In this document: positions 62,905 through 64,000 of the stretch, piece after piece
Numbering within the stretch: the stretch's first letter is position 1
Layout of the letters: every line of letters starts with the position of its first letter
Source of the DNA: Bacillota bacterium
Lineage (GTDB): Bacteria; Bacillota; Negativicutes; Sporomusales; UBA7701
Direction: 5' to 3'
Length of the DNA stretch: 64,000 nucleotides
Assembly: GCA_023415775.1 (NCBI GenBank)
Contig: JAEZJM010000001.1
Span: forward strand, 1-64,000
Translations under genes and position numbers: made by a program
The notes under the pieces: generated by a model
Seen by the model: the letters and a program-made list of their open reading frames with translations, nothing else
Databases searched by the model: none
What the model was told of the DNA's origin: nothing

Positions 62905-63867
62905 ATGCGAGAAAAAACGAAAAACGACCTTCTGATGCTGGCGGCAGGCATCGTCATATACGCAGTAGTCCAGAGCCTCATATCGATCGGCTTCATCCAG
63001 GACTACTGGGAGCGCAACATCGTCTATGTCTGTATAAATATAATCCTGGCCACCAGCCTCAACCTCATCAACGGCATCACCGGCCAGTTCTCCATCGGCC
63101 ATGCCGGCTTCATGGCCGTCGGCGCTTACGTAGGCGCCATAATGACCGTAAAATTCGGTCTTCCCCTCGTGGCCGGCATCGTCGCCGGCGCCCTTGGGGC
63201 CGCCGTTCTCGGCTTCATCATCGGCCTGCCTACCCTCCGGCTCACCGGCGACTACCTGGCTATTGCCACCCTCGGCCTTGGGGAGATAATCCGCATAACC
63301 ATCCTCAACATCCCCTACGTCGGCGGCGCCTCGGGCTTTATGGGCATCCCCAAACTGACCAACTTCACCTGGGCGTTCTTCCTGATGCTCTTCGTCCTTT
63401 TCTTCATCAAGAACTTTGTCAATTCTACCCACGGGCGGGCCTGCATCTCCATCCGCGAGAACGAAATCGCCGCCGAAGCCATGGGGATCGACACCACCAA
63501 ATACAAAGTCATGGCGTTCACCCTTGGCGCGGCCTTCGCCGGCGTCGCCGGGGCACTCTTCTCCCACTACACCTACATCGCCCACCCCGCCTCCTTCACC
63601 TTCATGCGCTCCTTCGACATCCTTACGATGGTCGTTCTCGGCGGCCTCGGCAGCATGAGCGGCTCGATAGTAGGCGCTATCTTCTTCACCTGGGTTTCGG
63701 CCTTCTTCGCCGAATGGCCGGAATGGCGAATGGTCATCTACTCGCTCCTGCTCATCGTCCTTATGCTGTTCAGACCGCAGGGACTGTTCGGCAATAAGGA
63801 ACTCAGCCTCAAAATGTTCGGTCGCTTGACGGGAGGTGAACGGCGTGGCACTACTCAAGGTAACTAA
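62905..63867 (+). CDS. Branched-chain amino acid ABC permease LivM (second system)
   Basis: A 320-residue permease with about nine helices, [24 protein letters not shown], the coupling loop [23 protein letters not shown] and [12 protein letters not shown] at 62905 has AGGTGA 5 bases upstream; GTG at 62896 is an alternative. It overlaps the next gene. Confidence 0.93.
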   Translation: MREKTKNDLLMLAAGIVIYAVVQSLISIGFIQDYWERNIVYVCINIILATSLNLINGITGQFSIGHAGFMAVGAYVGAIMTVKFGLPLVAGIVAGALGAAVLGFIIGLPTLRLTGDYLAIATLGLGEIIRITILNIPYVGGASGFMGIPKLTNFTWAFFLMLFVLFFIKNFVNSTHGRACISIRENEIAAEAMGIDTTKYKVMAFTLGAAFAGVAGALFSHYTYIAHPASFTFMRSFDILTMVVLGGLGSMSGSIVGAIFFTWVSAFFAEWPEWRMVIYSLLLIVLMLFRPQGLFGNKELSLKMFGRLTGGERRGTTQGN

Positions 63868-64000
63868 CCTGTCCAAATCCTTTGGCGGGCTGCGCGCCGT
63901 CTCGTCCTTCAACATCGCCATCGAACCGGGCGAACTGGTCGGTCTTATCGGCCCCAACGGCGCCGGCAAAACCACTGCCTTCAACCTCCTTACCGGCGTC
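63845..64000 (+). CDS. Branched-chain amino acid ABC transporter ATP-binding protein LivG, partial
   Basis: The first 52 codons of a LivG-type ATPase ([20 protein letters not shown], Walker [10 protein letters not shown]) lie before the window edge. GTG at 63845 follows GGGAGGTGAACG. The gene overlaps the end of livM. The rest lies outside the window. Confidence 0.9.
   Translation, partial: MALLKVTNLSKSFGGLRAVSSFNIAIEPGELVGLIGPNGAGKTTAFNLLTGV

Overview
This 64 kb window is the replication-origin region of a spore-forming anaerobic Firmicute. The gene order rpmH/rnpA/yidD/yidC/jag/mnmE/mnmG/rsmG/noc/parA/parB to the right, and dnaA/dnaN/yaaA/recF/dciA/remB/gyrB to the left, is the classic Firmicutes origin map. 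The spore gene yyaC, a SigH-type sigma factor, an [FeFe]-hydrogenase maturase (hydF), selenocysteine machinery (selA, selB) and ferredoxin-rich glutamate synthase subunits indicate an endospore-forming anaerobe. My best guess is a Negativicute such as the Sporomusaceae; this is inference and no marker here fixes the genus. Genes are GC-rich, and both flanks are mostly transcribed away from the origin at about 31.1-31.5 kb.

Layout, left to right. 1-456: tandem rRNA-type promoters and a boxA on the minus strand, pointing off the left edge, so an rrn operon should begin just outside. 457-2892: gyrA. 2.9-23.7 kb: about 20 genes inserted between gyrA and gyrB. These are a polymer-forming/PAP2 phosphatase fusion, a fluoride channel with its DUF190 partner, a radical SAM protein, a plus-strand block (secreted esterase, DUF2238 membrane protein, PatB-type C-S lyase), a DapF-like protein lacking both catalytic cysteines with a GNAT enzyme, a trans-sulfuration enzyme, a complete branched-chain amino acid (LIV) ABC transporter, YitT, a gamma carbonic anhydrase, a small siroheme protein, the SigH-like sigma factor, and a substrate-binding lipoprotein/histidine kinase/response regulator group. 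23.9-31.1 kb: gyrB back to dnaA. 31.08-31.50 kb: oriC with DnaA boxes, with a second box cluster between dnaA and dnaN.

31.5-38.8 kb: ribosomal protein L34, RNase P protein, membrane insertase and tRNA-modification genes, then noc, which carries a perfect Noc-binding site inside its own reading frame. 38.8-41.9 kb: a minus-strand methionine synthase and its separate reactivation-domain protein behind a SAM-I riboswitch. 42.2-43.8 kb: parA and parB with two parS sites. 43.9-47.7 kb: aspartase, hydF and a cysteine desulfurase-like gene. 47.8-50.4 kb: cell-envelope genes (DUF4446, M23 peptidase, bactofilin) and two UPF0180 genes. 50.4-51.0 kb: yyaC. 51.1-54.4 kb: selA and selB. 54.4-59.7 kb: a three-gene glutamate synthase operon behind a ykkC-class riboswitch, probably the ppGpp type. 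60.1-64 kb: a second LIV transporter, with its binding protein and permease genes each preceded by a long structured leader; the last gene runs off the right edge.

Functionally the window joins chromosome replication and segregation (DnaA, DciA, gyrase, ParABS, Noc) to nitrogen and amino-acid economy (two LIV systems, glutamate synthase, MetH, trans-sulfuration). The most unusual signals are the riboswitch controlling glutamate synthase, the Noc-binding sites, repeated SigH-like promoters in front of noc, parA, selA and gyrA, the cysteine-less DapF paralogue, and two unexplained structured leaders in front of the second LIV system. I saw no CRISPR array, insertion sequence or tRNA gene.
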